Positions 35,690-48,520 of a stretch of DNA of 64,000 nt are shown in pieces. The DNA is from Iris pallida (Eukaryota > Streptophyta > Magnoliopsida > Asparagales > Iridaceae). The DNA is taken from assembly GCA_029216955.1 (NCBI GenBank), contig JANAVB010015600.1, forward strand, positions 33,863,832 to 33,927,831. Reading direction: 5' to 3'. Position 1 is the first letter of the stretch. Every line of letters begins with the position of its first letter. The notes under the pieces were generated by a model that made no database searches, was not told the origin of the DNA, and was given only the letters and a program-made list of their open reading frames with translations. Both the position numbers and the translations under genes were made by a program.

Positions 35690-36415
35690 TCTAGTGTCTA
35701 GGGGACCTGACACGACACCACGACACAGTTTGACGTGTCCAAACTCATAAAAAACCCACTCGGGTAAACTGATACACACACACGCGTGCACAGCGTCGTG
35801 CACGCGTTCCACACGCTCGTGGACACACCACGAGACACGACACGTCTCGTGGTCATGCACACGTGTAGCCCACATATAGGGCTACACGATCCACACACTG
35901 ACACGTGTCCACGACACTCGTGGACACGATACGAAACCCGTATCAGTCGTGAAAAACACGACTGATACACGCGTTTCGACAGCGTCGTGCACGCGGTTGC
36001 ACGTCTCATGCTCGCGACGCAGGACACGATGTATCTCGTGCTCGTGTCCTCGTGTATGCCACATATAGGGCTACACGCTCGTGTCACCACGAGGTGCCAA
36101 CGTGTCGTGTCCGCGCGACACGATACGCGCGAAGTTGCCCCCGCGCGCGTGTGCGCTGACAGCGCGTGTCCAGTGCGAGTGAGATTTCTCACTCGACACG
36201 ACACGACGCGACACCAAACTTTGGGGGCATGTTCGCAGACTTTGCCCCCGTGTCCATGTCAATTTTCTCGTGTCCTAGGTGCCTGTGCAGTGCACACGAA
36301 GGGTGGGGTAGCAGGGCACGCACGCGAGTCTCGTGCAGTGGGTTCGTGTCCATTTTGGACACGGACACAGCACGAAAACGTGCTCAGTCCACTTGGGTTG
36401 TGACCTACTAGTCTA
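35690..36415 (-). repeat. GACACG/CGTGTC-rich hairpin block in D 3' LTR
   Basis: Dozens of CACGAC, GACACG and CGTGTC words in both orientations. Perfect stem-loops include 35905-35914 with 35918-35927 (10-bp stem, 3-base loop) and 35940-35951 with 35957-35968 (12-bp stem, loop AAAAA). Base composition is GC-rich against an AT-rich background. Confidence 0.85.
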
Positions 36416-37466
36416 GGGCTACACAAAAATATAATTTGTTTTACATTTTGACAAAAACAGATCCTTTGTGGCATTTCATCAAACAAGGTTTCCTAGCCTA
36501 GGATACGTGTCCGATACGGACACCAAACCAACTCTAATTTTCACTAAATTTGACCCACAGTTCCCTGGTACCTAGATGCATGCAAATATGAAGAGAAAAC
36601 ACAATATTAACATGGTTTGAGGGTATTTACCTATTTGTGTGAAAACTCAAGAAAACACCAAGTAGGGGGGTATCCTCTTCTCTTGGTGATGCCCAAAGCT
36701 CCACAAATCCTTGATAGCAGGCCCTAACTAGTACCCTCTAGTGTAGGAGAGTCCAATGCAAGAAACTAGAGGTGATTTGGATCAAAATGGCCAAGTTGTG
36801 GAGGTTTGAAGGAATGTGATTTTTCTAGGTTAAAATTCATGTAAAATGATCATGAATTAATGTGAGGGGTTAATATAGGATGGTGTAGTGGTAGGGGTAC
36901 CCCATGTCCGGCCATAGCAAGGGGGGGTGTTCCTTGGCTTTCCTTCTAGGTTAAGGCAAGGACTTTGGTGAAAAGGTTGAAGATATTTCTAGGTTTCAAG
37001 AAATATCTCAAAAGTGAATATCTAGATATTTCAATCCTAAGATATTTACAACATAAAGTAAATACCTACACTTAGTCCTCTAGGTTAATGGCTAACCCCT
37101 AGATTAGGCTAAACTAGGTTAGGGACTAATCATGAGACTTACCAAGAATTAAATAATATTAAAATCACATAATCACAAACAAAATCTAGTAAATTACCAA
37201 AATACCCTTTTGGCCAAAAATCACTAATTTGATGTTCTAAGCCTATGGCTAAGCTCACATGGTCATGGCAACTTCTAGTTTACTGAATACTAGGGTTTAC
37301 ACTAAGGTTTTGCTAGTAAGTCACAAAGTCATAAGTCATGACTTAGAAAATGGTTTAACTTAACTAAAAATCACCAAAAATCATATTATGACTAAAATAC
37401 CACTAATAAATAATAAAAATAATAAATTTTCAAAAATACCCCAATTTCAGAAAATTGGGTGTTACA

Positions 37467-39710
37467 AGTCTACCCACCTTAAAATAATTTCGTCCTCAAA
37501 ATTTAGATGGTCGTACCCTCCTAGGTCAGACCTCCAACAATCAGGGACGAAGCTACTACCTAGTAACATACAAGGTCAACAAGCAAAATATGGGTAGTAG
37601 GCCTATACTGGGTCATGTCCAAAATTGGCTGGCAGTTTTAGGTCATAAGGTGTCCTTAATTCAAATCGAAAACAAAAGTAACTCCATGGGGTAAATCAGG
37701 ATGGAGCCTCGGGTCAGGAAAATCGTACTAAGCAAATGAAGCACACGATGGTATGCCTGAGTGGGACACTAAGGTCATAGGTGTAGAGTGTCATGTCTAG
37801 GTCATGTATGTGAAGTCATTTTTGAGAAAATAACGAGTCTTGTGCTCCTAATTTAAAAGTCAAGTAACGTGTCCACGATGATTATATTTTAGAGTGGGAA
37901 AGGTCTATGGCCTAAATTGAACCAAAAATTGTGATAAAATAGTGGTACCAGGAGGACAGGTTAAATGGGACAGTCTGTGGTCTCATCCAGGTGCACTAGT
38001 CATTCTAGATTAATACTGTCCTATGGTATCAAAACGTACAAGCAATCTAAGGTGTCCTAATTGGGAAGGTAAGGGAACAACAATCATCAAGGCTATAGGG
38101 CCGTCTACCATCCTATATGAAAATTGGTCATTGACAAGCAAGTGAGAAATCATTAAAAGTTACTATTCCATAAAGTGGTAAAAGAAAATTGAAAATTTAG
38201 GCACAAGCAATCACAAATAGATTTTAGTCTTGACACGATCTAAGTTGATCAAGTTCAGGATAAATCGAGATTTGGGCAAGATGGGAAATTAATGAAATCA
38301 AGTATGAGCACGAGCATCCAATGATGAAGATCCAGGTCATGATTAAATTTAATTCAACTGGATACGAATACGAGGTTCATGGGCGATAAAATAATTCCAA
38401 GGAGAATTGTCAAGGCTATTGCGGATAAGATTCTATGGCAAGTTTAACTATGTCTCCATCCACGTAGATTAATATATGAAAAGCGAACCAAAAATGCAAT
38501 AGGTTGATCAGACCATCATGTGCCGGTTTTGATTAGACAATATGTTAGTGGGTGCGCACCCAATAAAATATGTCATGACCAAGCTCGAAAAGGATAAGCT
38601 TGTAAAACTAAGGATAAATTTATAGCATAAGATATAAGTAAGGGTAGAAATGATGAAGGAAAATATATAGTCCAAGATCCTCAACCAATCGGGTCAAGCA
38701 TTCAAGGTAAGGTACAAGGTTATGTATTTTAAGGATTCAAGCAGAACACCATCACATGCCAGGTCGAAAGAATTGTGCCAAGGTGGATCTCTAATTGAAA
38801 TAAGAATTAATTTAGTATCATGGTAGAGGTTATAGTTTAGCCATTTGACCAGAAAATCATATCAAGAAAATAGAGTACAAGGAGACGGGTTTTAGTAGGA
38901 CATGGAATACCTACATGAAGGTAGGCTAGTCTTGGTCTTACATATAAAGTTTGTTGGGAGGTAACAGCTAGTATTATACTCTGAATATCTAAGTCACGGT
39001 AAAGGACGTCCAATGATCTAGAATAGAAAGTGGGAGTTCAAGACGTGATAATTGATGCAAAAATTAAAGAAGATCAAATTAACCCATGGAATAAAATTAA
39101 TTAGGAATCCAGTAAATAAATTAGGAACACAGTCCTAGGGATAGATAGGCTACTAGATGAATATAGTTAGGGTTCGATCAATCAAAGGTCAAGGTTAGAA
39201 AGTCTCAATAAAGTCTTGATTTGAGGAAATGTCGAGTAAGTCAGGTTTGGGATACAATCACATAGATTGGTAGAAGGAGCTGAGCAAGATGCAAAAATAG
39301 AGGGGACAGTTCATTTCAATGAAAAGCAATTAGCAAGAGGATTAGATGGCAAGAAACAGATAAGAGTTTTCTCATAAATGTGAATGAGTACCTTAAAATA
39401 AAAGATATTAATCTAACACAAAAAATTAAAATTAACAACTACAAAAATTCCAAATCATCAATTAACACCAGGATTCAAAGTTCTACAGTGAATCCTCCAA
39501 AATCAAATTCAATTAAGGGAAAAGGAGTTTAAATCGAAATTTCAATGAGATTCTCAAGGGTCATTCCAGGAATCTCTCAAGGTATCCTAACAATGATTGA
39601 GTATCCTCTCTCACTAAGCCTATTCCTCCAATCCTATCACAGGCTGTAGTGATACTCTAGTTCGAATATCACTACATAAACTCGACCTGCATGGGCCACC
39701 ACTAAAAACG
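37467..39710 (-). mobile_element. Element D interior, non-coding
   Basis: The left edge is the purine tract (minus AAGGTGGGTAGACT). The right edge holds, on the minus strand, GTGGTGGCCCATGCAGGTC five bases or so inside the LTR end. Between them are no ORFs beyond ~70 codons and no recognisable gag or pol remnant. GGTCA-type words are common on the plus strand. Confidence 0.85.
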
Positions 39711-40943
39711 TGTCACGACCCGCACCCTAGAGTAAGGGCACAAGAAGTGGGTACGTCCAGCCTACGCCGCAGTGTCTAGTGAGTCAGAGTAAAATATAGA
39801 CATGTGAAATGGTATAGGAGATTCATGGCTACAGCTAAGAGTGATTCATGACTATAGCTACTGGGGTAATATCCACATGACTATTTCCACTCCCCCATCC
39901 CCAATCAATACATAAGGATCCATTCAAGTTATGTTAAGATTCGTGATAAGCCCATAAATGGGAGATTCATGAGAGGCTCTGTGAGCATGAGAGTACATGA
40001 GTCACAAGCAATTCGTGAATCTATGAAAGCATAGAGATACATGATGATTCGTAAAAAGCACAAACATGCTGTATCTGATGCTCCCGATGGGGATAACATC
40101 TCATGAAAAGATCCATATAGTACCAATCCGTGATAACAATCGTGTCAGCATCAAGTAAAATAATCTAGAGCAAGAATATAAATCCTGGCAAATATGAAAC
40201 GGTCAGAGAATGTACTCGCCTGATAACTGAATGTCTGAAGAGGATATACTGTCTGAGGAGAGGTGTATGGCTCCTAATCAGAGCAATACAAGTCATAATG
40301 TATCCACAATGGTAAAAATAAAATATACAATACATACTACATGATTCTAGGTCAATCTGGTCAAAAGTCAACTCTTGGTCAACTCTAATAGTCAAACTAG
40401 GTTACATGAAGTCATACTAGGTCACAGGGAATCAAACTAAGTCAAACAAGGTCAAACAAGTCAAGGTTAGTCAAATCTAGGTTAAAGTCACTTGGTCAAC
40501 ATTCAAATCAAACTAGTCAAATACTAGTCAACATGATCAATCTGGGTCAAGTCTAGGTCAAACCAACTAAGGTATTAGTCAAACAAAGACTAGTCAGCAA
40601 GGTAATTAGGTCAAACAAAGACTAGTCAATAAGGTAATTGGGTCAAACATGGTCAGACTAGTTAAACTAGTCATTTTTAGGTTAACCCTAGTCAATTCTA
40701 GGTTAACTAGGTCAAATTTGACCTAAGGTTGACTTTGGTCAACCCTTAGTCAACAAGGGTCAATTTGTAGGTGTTTAGGTCATTAGGTCAATTAGGGTTA
40801 GCCCCAAAGCCATAGGCTAGTATCTTGGCCATAGGCTATTGTCATAGGTTTCCATATAACCTATAGTTAGTAAGTCACAATATATACATATATCTATATA
40901 TATATCAATATGAATACTATATATATATATAATACAAATCACC

Positions 40944-41018
<75 letters not shown>

Positions 41019-43371
41019 ACACTATGTATATCTAATACAATATATATATATCATATATATATATATTTATATATATATATATTAATATATATATATATAA
41101 CTTATATATATATTACATATATATAGGGGGAGAAGAAAGTGAGAGGGTGAGAGACTTAGAGTGAGAGAGAGTGAGTGAAAGAGAGAGAGAGCTGGACAGT
41201 GAGAGAGAGAGAAGGGACTGAACACACTGTCACAGGGGGGGTTTCAGGTTTCTGAAATCCAGAAACACACACACCCCACAAACACAGTACACAGTACATA
41301 TATACATATATATGTATATATATACACCACTACAAATATACACAACCATATACCCTCAAACCTCACCTACACACACATACATATATACTACATATATATA
41401 CACTGAAATACACATATACATGCATATATCATAATCAAAATAGATTTAAAATTCATTTTTGAAAAACTGGGATTAAATCCCAAATTCTGGAACATAGCAC
41501 TGTAGACTCGACTAGTAGGTAATCCCAATTACACATACTAAACCGAGCTAAGGCTCGAATCCCAAGGTTGGTAACTGATGCCCCAAGTGTCCTCTAGTGT
41601 CTAGGGGGACTGACACGACACCACGACACAGTTTGACATGTCCAAACTCACAAAAAACCTACTCGGGCAAACTGATACACACACACGCGTGCACAGCGTC
41701 GTGCACGCGTTCCACACGCTCGTGGACACACCACGAGACACGACACGTCTCGTGGTCATGCACACGTGTAGCCCACATATAGGGCTACACGATCCACACA
41801 CTGACACGTGTCCACGACACTCGTGGACACGATACGAAACCCGTATCAGTCGTGAAAAACACGACTGATACACGCATTTCGACAGCGTCGTGCACGCGGT
41901 TGCACGTCTCGTGCTCGCGACACAGGACACGACGCATCTCGTGCTCGTGTCCTCGTGTACGCCACATATAGTGCTACACACTCGTTTCACCACGAGGTGC
42001 CAACGTGTCGTGTCCGCGCGATACGATACGCGCGAAGTTGCCCCCGCGCTCGTGTGCGCTGACAGCGCGTGTCCAGTACGAGTGAGATTTCTCACTCGAT
42101 ACGACACGACGCGACACCAAACTTTGGGGGCATGTTCGCAGACATTGCCCCCGTGTCCATGTCAATTTTCTCGTGTCCTAGGTGCCTGTGCAGTGCGCAC
42201 GAAGGGTGGGGTAGCAGGGCACGCACGCGAGTCTCGTACAGTGGGTTCGTGTCCATTTTGGACACGGACACAGCACGAAAACATGCTCAGTCCACTTGGG
42301 TTGTGACCTACTAGTCTAGGGCTACACAAAAATATAATTTGTTTTACATTTTGACAAAAACAGATCTTTTGTGGCATTTCATCAAACAAGGTTTCCTAGC
42401 CTAGGATACGTGTCCGATACGGACACCAAACCAACTCTAATTTTCACCAAATTTGACCCACAGTTCCCTGGTACCTAGATGCATGCAAATATGAAGAAAA
42501 AACACAATATTAACATGGTTTGAGGGTATTTACCTATTTGTGTGAAAACTCAAGAAAACACCAGGTAGGGAGGGTGTCCTCTTCTCTTGGTGATGCCCAA
42601 AGCTCCACAAATCCTTGATAGCATGTCCTAACTAGTACCCTCTAGTGTAGGGGAGTCCAATGCAAGAAACTAGAGGTGATTTGGATCAAAAATGGCCAAG
42701 TTGTGGAGGTTTGAAGGAATGTGATTTTTCTAGGTTAAAATTCATGTAAAATGATCATGAATTAATGTGAGGGGTTAATATAGGATGGTGTAGTGGTAGG
42801 GGGTACCCCATGGCCGGCCATAGCAAGGGGGGTATTCCTTGGCTTTCCTTCTAGGTTAAGGCAAGGACTTTGGTGAAAAGGTTGAAGATATTTCTAGGTT
42901 TCAAGAAATATCTCAAAAGTGAATATCTAGATATTTCAATCCTAAGATATTTACAACATAAAGTAAATACCTACACTTAGTCCTCTAGGTTAAAGGCTAA
43001 TCCCAAGATTAGGCTAAACTAGGTTAGGGACTAATCATGAGACTTACCAAGAATTAAATAATATTAAAATCACATAATCACAAACAAAATCTAGTAAATT
43101 ACCAAAATACCCTTTTGGCCAAAAATCACTAATTTGATGTTCTAAGCCTATGGCTAAGCTCACATGGTCATGGCAACTTCTAGTTTAAGGAATACTAGGA
43201 TTTACACTAAGGTTTTGCTAGTAAGTCACAAAGTCATAAGTCATGACTTAGAAAATGGTTTAACTTAACTAAAAATCACCAAAAATCTTATTATGACTAA
43301 AATACCACTAATAAATAACAAAAATAATAAATTTTCAAAAATACCCCAATTTCAGAAAACTGGGTGTTACA
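39711..43371 (-). mobile_element. Element D 5' LTR (3,661 bp)
   Basis: Collinear with 33577-37466 and very similar apart from the shorter TA tract and small indels. It contains the second copies of the GTCAA array (40333-40790) and the GACACG hairpin block (41590-42315), including the same two perfect stem-loops. The close similarity suggests a fairly recent insertion. Confidence 0.92.
40333..40790 (-). repeat. GTCAA (TTGAC) motif array in D 5' LTR
   Basis: Same array as 34195-34665 with a few small losses (for example one GTCAACTC near 40480 reduced to GTCACTT). Confidence 0.85.
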
Positions 43372-43587
43372 CAAAGTATTCCTAGACTCAAATAAAATAA
43401 AAAATACATTGCTCAAAGAAATACAGACTCGAACAGGCAAACAGTGCTTCGGTCTTGAACTGTGTAGATAGCTGTTCTTGATCATGTCCAAGAGTCCGAG
43501 ATATCCTGACTAGTTCCATATATCGAGACAGAGTTTGATCAATTATTAAAATTATTTTGACCATATGACCAATGGGCCAACAGTATC

Positions 43588-43706
43588 TCCCTCTTACAAG
43601 CTTCCAACTTCTCACGGAAGCTAGTATCTTCCTCTGAAGCTTCTCTCCCTCTTACAAGTTCTCGCTCTCTATTAGCTAAACATTCTCAAACAACTTTTTC
43701 TTTCCC
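43588..43706 (+). other. Leader of MULE H, right of the copia insertion
   Basis: Continues the pyrimidine-rich leader from 24130. AGCTAGTATC occurs again at 43620-43629, a local duplication of the sequence where G inserted. The H start codon follows at 43707. Confidence 0.5.
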
Positions 43707-44807
43707 ATGGATCATAATATTAAAATAGTATGCTCACATGGTGGTAGAGTAAATGGGTTAACTTACGAAGGAGATGACACCCAATTTTTTACAACTTATC
43801 GCCATATTACTTTAGAAATTTTATACAATTTAATTTCAGCGCATTTTTCTATTAATTATCAATTTATTTTAAAGTCTGTTTTTGGTTCCACATGTTTATT
43901 GATAGATGGTGAAGAAGCATAAAATTTTATTCTTGAGATTAATTCGCAATCACCTTATATTAGTTTATATGTTACTCAAGTTTCATCATTTGCTAATAGA
44001 ACTAATGATGAATTTGTTTCTAATTACCCACATGTTAACACAGGTGCTAGTTCTTCTCAAACAATTGCTCCTTTACTAGATGAACATAATGATGATGATG
44101 ATTATGATGATGATGATGATAATGATGATAATGATGAGGACAATAAAAATAGTGACGATTTAATTAAAAATACTGGTTATGAGATAGATGATGATAGTAT
44201 TGATAATTCTAGCACTCCTGAATTATTTGTAGGACAAACATTCGACAGTCGTTCAAAATTTAGAAATTTTATAAGTAGTTTAGCAATTCAGCATAATTTT
44301 AGTTGTTCAGCCAGTGCTATAAATAATTCCCATAGAATTATATATAATTGTGATAAACAGAATTATCATTGGAGAGTATATGCCAAATCCATAGAAAAAG
44401 GATAAATAGTTAAAGTTAGTACACTAGAAAGTCGTCATTCTTGTTTAAGTGGACTTACGACAGGACGTCATCGACTAGCTACCGGTGCATGGGTTAAGAC
44501 AAAAATAGTTGATTTAATTAGAGATAATGCGTCATATAGTGCATCACAAATTGTGAAGGATATATTTAGGGAACATCGTATACATATTACATACACTAAA
44601 GCATGGCGAGTCCGGGAAATGGCATTACGTGAAATAAATGGTAGTTATGTTGAAGCATATGCTGGCCTTGAGGAGTATGGTTTTAGAATTATGGAGTCGA
44701 ATCCAGGTAGTAGATGTTTTCTTAAGACTTCCGAAAGCAACATATTTGAGAGAATATTTATTTGCTTTAAGGCGTGTATTGATAGATTTTTTAGGGGTTG
44801 TTTACCT
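43707..44807 (+). pseudogene. MULE H transposase, N-terminal part, two stops, truncated by CACTA I
   Basis: One frame of 367 codons from ATG. The N-terminus (VCSHGGRVNGLTYEGDD, FFTTYRHITLE) is the PB1-like start of plant MULE transposases. An acidic Asp/Asn-rich linker follows near residues 125-160. Then comes the MuDR DNA-binding region (FVGQTFDSRSKFRNFI, IYNCDKQNYHWRVYAKS) and a region up to FICFKACIDRFFRGCLP, just before where the first catalytic Asp (DGTHL-type box) would come. In-frame stops are TAA at 43920-43922 and TAA at 44403-44405, the latter where glutamine is usual (CAA-to-TAA). At 44808 CACTA element I begins. The catalytic domain is absent here, so this copy is dead. Confidence 0.88.
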
Positions 44808-44825
44808 CACTACCAGAATAAGTCA

Positions 44826-45312
44826 TTTTAGTGACGCCTAAAGACGTCGCTAAAACAACAATATTCGTCGCTAACAATATTTAGCGACGAAATTACCGAC
44901 GTTTCTGGCTAGTCGCGGAAATGTTAGTCGCTGATCATCTAAACGTCGCCAAACGTCGCAATTACCGATGTTTGCCGACATAATTATACGTTGGTATAAT
45001 GCCGACGTCTACCGTCGTATCGTCGGTGGCTTTGCGACGTAAGATATGGTGTCGCTACGCGTCGGTAAATTTACCGACGAATTACCGTCGACTCGTCGGT
45101 GGTTTAGTGACATGATCGAAGTCGCGAAACGTCGATAAATCCTGGGAATTCCTGGAGATGATTAGCGACTTTTACCGACGTTTACCGACGTCCTCCGACA
45201 TATATTGACGTCGCTAAACATCGGTACACTGGATAATATCGCTTATCTACCGACGTTTACCGACGCAAAATTACATCGGAGGACGTCGGTAAACGTCGGT
45301 AAACGTCGCTAA
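44826..45312. repeat. Subterminal repeat cluster of CACTA I
   Basis: More than twenty copies of ACCGACG/CGTCGGT and TTTAGCGACG-like words in both orientations. Such clusters near CACTA ends are the binding sites for the element's DNA-binding protein. Many adjacent pairs form inverted repeats. Confidence 0.8.
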
Positions 45313-46700
45313 ATCTGCAAAAAAAATAAAAAATACAGAATATCCATTTCTCCCTGCAGTTTAAAAAGCTAACCATTTCTCACTGTAGAATAGGATCCAA
45401 ACAATCACAGAATGTCCAAAACTTGTTGTACACAGGTTTCAATCCCTATAACCAAGTCTACAACAATCACACAATGTCCAGTTCTCAGAATGTCTATTTC
45501 TTACTGTACACAGATTTCAGTCCCTATAAGCAAGTCTACAACAATATCACTTCACAATACGAAGCATTGTCAACTACTTTCCAACGATACTAATCCGAAA
45601 TGGTATATAATAATCCAACACCGTCGATACCAGTCGAATGGCTTAATTGCCAAGTATGGGAACGAATGACTCAGAACACAACCCAAAATTCATTCTAGCA
45701 TACATTAGTGTGAATCATCTATGTTCTGTACATATGGTGTAGTATATGTTCTTATCGTATCTAGTATCTGAAGAATGTAACAGAATCAAGATGAACTCAC
45801 ATAATGTAATACTAAGACATCATCTACTACTATATAAGATATAGTGATAGGTTGTCGTATCATTATTGCCGAAAGATGAGGGTCGGAGGACAGTCAACTT
45901 TATCTACGGATACATAGTTTCTGCCTCGCCAGTCAAATGGCTTAATTGCCAAGTATGGGAACGAATGGCTCAGAACACAACCCAAAATTCATTCTAGCAT
46001 ATATTAGTGTGAATCATCTATGTTCTGTACATATGGTGTAGTATATGTTCTTATCGTATCTAGTATCTGAAGAATGTAACAGAATCAAGATGAACTCACA
46101 TAATGTAATACTAAGACATCATCTACTACTATATAAGATATAGTGATAGGTTGTCGTATCATCATTGCCGAGGGATGAGGGTCGGAGGACGTCGGTAAAC
46201 GTCGGTAAACGTCGCTAAATCTGAAAAAAAAATACAGAATATCCATTTCTCCCTGCAGTTTAAAAAGATAACCATTTCTCACTGTAGAATAGGATCCAAA
46301 CAATCACAGAATGTCCATTTCTCGCTGTACACAGGTTTCAGTCCCTATAACCAAGTCTACAATAATCACATAAAATATGGGAACGAATGGCTCAGAACAC
46401 AACCCAAAATTCATTCTAGCATACATTAGTGTAAATCATCTATGTTCTGTACATATGGTGTAGTATATGTTCTTACCGTATCTAGTATCTGAAGAATGTA
46501 ACAGAATCAAGATGAACTCACATAATGTAATACTAAGACATCATCTACTACTATATAAGATATAGTGATAGGTTGTCGTATCATCATTGCCGAGGGATGA
46601 GGGTCGTATCATCATCTACTACTATATAAGATAGGTTGTCGTATCATCATCTACTACTATATAAGATATAGTGATAGGTTGTCGTATCATCATAACTTTT
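45280..46700. repeat. Triplicated ~260-bp block inside CACTA I
   Basis: A unit starting TATGGGAACGAATGGCTCAG and ending TCGTATCATCATTGCCGAGG occurs at about 45653-45895, 45952-46187 and 46375-46606. A truncated tail unit repeats at 46606-46690. A second unit, GACGTCGGTAAACGTCGGTA through a poly-A and AATATCCATTTCTCCCTGCA, occurs at 45288-45420 and 46189-46330. The copies are nearly identical, implying recent duplication. Confidence 0.88.
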
Positions 46701-46710
46701 CCACCTCAAG

Positions 46711-47475
46711 TTCTGATCAAGCATTTTCCTTCTCCTCTCCTCCACCATGGCACTGAACCCATCTGCTCCTTCCTACTTCCCTTCTTCTTATTTGACTCTC
46801 TCAGCCACATATGATATCCAGCTCAAATGTAGAGTCGGGAGAGAAGAAGTGGGCAGGAAGAGGAGGGGGAAGCAGCACAGCCGGCGGCATGACCCAGAGG
46901 AAGTACAGAGGTTGTCTTCAACATACGTAGGAGAACTATAAGGATATATCATTTCACAACATATCACCTTGTCAAAGACGCTTAATGTGACAACCATGTT
47001 ACCGCGGTGTCGGAAGACTAATATGTCATAATTTTCTAAGCCGTGTGTTTTGACATAATCCTCCAACCGGATTTCAGTTCTATGTAATAATGCAAGATTA
47101 CTACATAGGAGGAAAGAGTTGGGAGGATTATGTCAAAATACACGGCTTAGAAAATTATGACATGTTAGTCTTCCGACACCGCGGTAACATGATATTCACA
47201 TTAAGGGTCTTTGACAAGGTGACATATTGTGAAAAGATATATCCTTATAGTTCTCCTACGAATTTGAAGAAAACACTTGTACTTCCTCCGGGTCATGCCG
47301 CCGGCTATGCTGCTTCCCCCTCCTCTTCCTGCCCACTTCTTCTCCTCCGACTCTATACTTGAGCTGGATATCATATGTGGCTGAGAGAGTCAAATAAGAA
47401 GAAAGGAAGTAGGAAGGAGCAAATGGGTCCAGAGCCATGGTGGAGGAGAGGAGAAGGAAGATGCTTGATCAGCAT
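46711..47475. repeat. Large inverted repeat carrying B3-domain gene fragment in both arms
   Basis: Left arm 46711-47091 and right arm 47097-47475 are reverse complements at high identity, with only ~5 bp between them at the centre (GCAAG). Each arm reads outward from the centre as a B3-like segment: right arm plus strand SWEDYVKIHGLENYDMLVF with FTLRVFDK; left arm minus strand MEDYVKTHGLENYDILVF with VTLSVFDK. This WxxFVxxHxLxxGDxLVFRxxGNxxFxVxxFD pattern is typical of plant REM-type B3 DNA-binding domains. Only the C-terminal half of the domain is present. Transcription through it would give a ~380-bp hairpin RNA. Confidence 0.8.
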
Positions 47476-47897
47476 TGTCTTCCGGATCGTCCTCATCAAG
47501 GCATAATGGGCTGCTCAGCGTGCCCAGCTTCTTCAACTTCTCGTTGGCTGCAGAGTCGAAATAGAAACGGGTCCTCTTTGTCGGCCCGGAGCTATGACTC
47601 GCACTCGTCGCCGCGCTACCGGTTTTCTCTCCTCCTCTGACGCGGGTCATAATTAAGAAAAAAAATTTCGTACCTCTTATTCACATAAATATCATTGTCG
47701 CCTTGTACTCGAGCCTCCTCGTCTGTGACGCTATCCAACTTCTCGGTGCCTACATTGTCACTCGAATCTCCCCTTCGACTCGTATCGTCCTCTTCTTCGC
47801 CTGTCTTTTCGCTCCCTGTCTTGCAGTCATCTGCTATCACCGCCGACTTATTCGACTCTTTCTCCGAGTCTTCCTCCTCCTCCTCCTCCTCCTCGGA
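47476..47897 (-). pseudogene. Unidentified gene fragment with acidic tract, probably two exons
   Basis: Minus-strand reading gives an acidic serine/glutamate stretch (about 47880-47845, (E)7 then DSEKES), then GVTDEEARVQGDNDIYVNKR. A GTACGAAATTTTT donor and an acceptor ...GACCCGCGTCAG near 47640 lead to a second block with SGPTKRTRFYFDSAANEKLK. It may be part of the same captured gene as the B3 fragment, since B3 proteins often carry acidic linkers, but this is inference. The left part is joined to the inverted repeat, the right part is cut at the F LTR. Confidence 0.4.
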
Positions 47898-47929
47898 TGT
47901 AGAAGTATGGAAAATATTAAAGAAAGATC

Positions 47930-48520
47930 CATGCGGCCAAGAAACTCCATGCGGCTCAGAAAGCCCATGCGGCTCACAGATTCATGCGGGACGAGGGACA
48001 ATGCAGCTCAAGACGTCCTATGCGGCTCAGAACAGGAGACACATAGCTTGTAAAATAGTTCTCCCCTCCTGCATTAATTGCTTTGACGGCTGACAACTCT
48101 GAAAAAGTGGCTGCCCTGACACAAAAGAGGTAATTATGACTCTGTCATAATGACAGACCCCTAGGGAAGTGAAGGAGATCTCTGACACAATCTCCCGAGA
48201 TCCAGAAAATGCCACGTGGCCCTGACACGTGGACGGTCATATGCGGCTTGAGTGAAGACCCTCCATGCGGTTCAGGGTGAAGCTGCCTTATGCGGCTCAG
48301 ACAGAAATAGTCTCATGCGGCTCAAACAGAGGCCCCCCCATGCGGCTCGCAAATATCATCTCCATGCGACTCATTATCCATTGTGCGGCTCAAATTATCA
48401 ATATAGGTCGAAGGTTCGGGGGGCCACTCCCCAAGCAGACCCGACATGTGGCCAGTCTTATGCGGCTCCATCCTTATGCGGCTCAACCCTTATGCGGCTC
48501 AATCCTCCTCAGCGGCTTTC
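47930..48520 (+). repeat. ATGCGGC motif cluster in F 5' LTR
   Basis: About 11 exact ATGCGGC, mostly CATGCGGCTCA or TATGCGGCTCA, plus near-misses (ATGCGGTT, ATGCGACT, GTGCGGCT), with unique sequence between. Relative to F's own transcription the word is the reverse complement of the sense-strand word in A and B. Confidence 0.88.

Larger units (their letters stand above)
44808..47897. mobile_element. CACTA-type element I, left end and interior (right end not found)
   Basis: Starts CACTACCAGAATAAGTC at 44808, interrupting the MULE frame; preceding CCT would be the 3-bp target copy. A 500-bp subterminal region dense in CGTCGGTAAA / TTTACCGACG / CGTCGCTAAA follows (44826-45312). The interior has a triplicated block and gene fragments, and no transposase. 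The right terminus was not found before retrotransposon F, which probably inserted into it, so the span is a minimum. Confidence 0.7.

Noticed and set aside
35698..36403. Several 138-168-codon ORFs on both strands in the GACACG block
   Set aside because: They mirror each other on opposite strands and reflect a repeated-word composition without stops; no domain.
47690..48100. Plus-strand ORFs of 116-132 codons at the start of element F
   Set aside because: Serine/leucine-rich complement of an acidic minus-strand tract that then runs into the LTR; not a gene.
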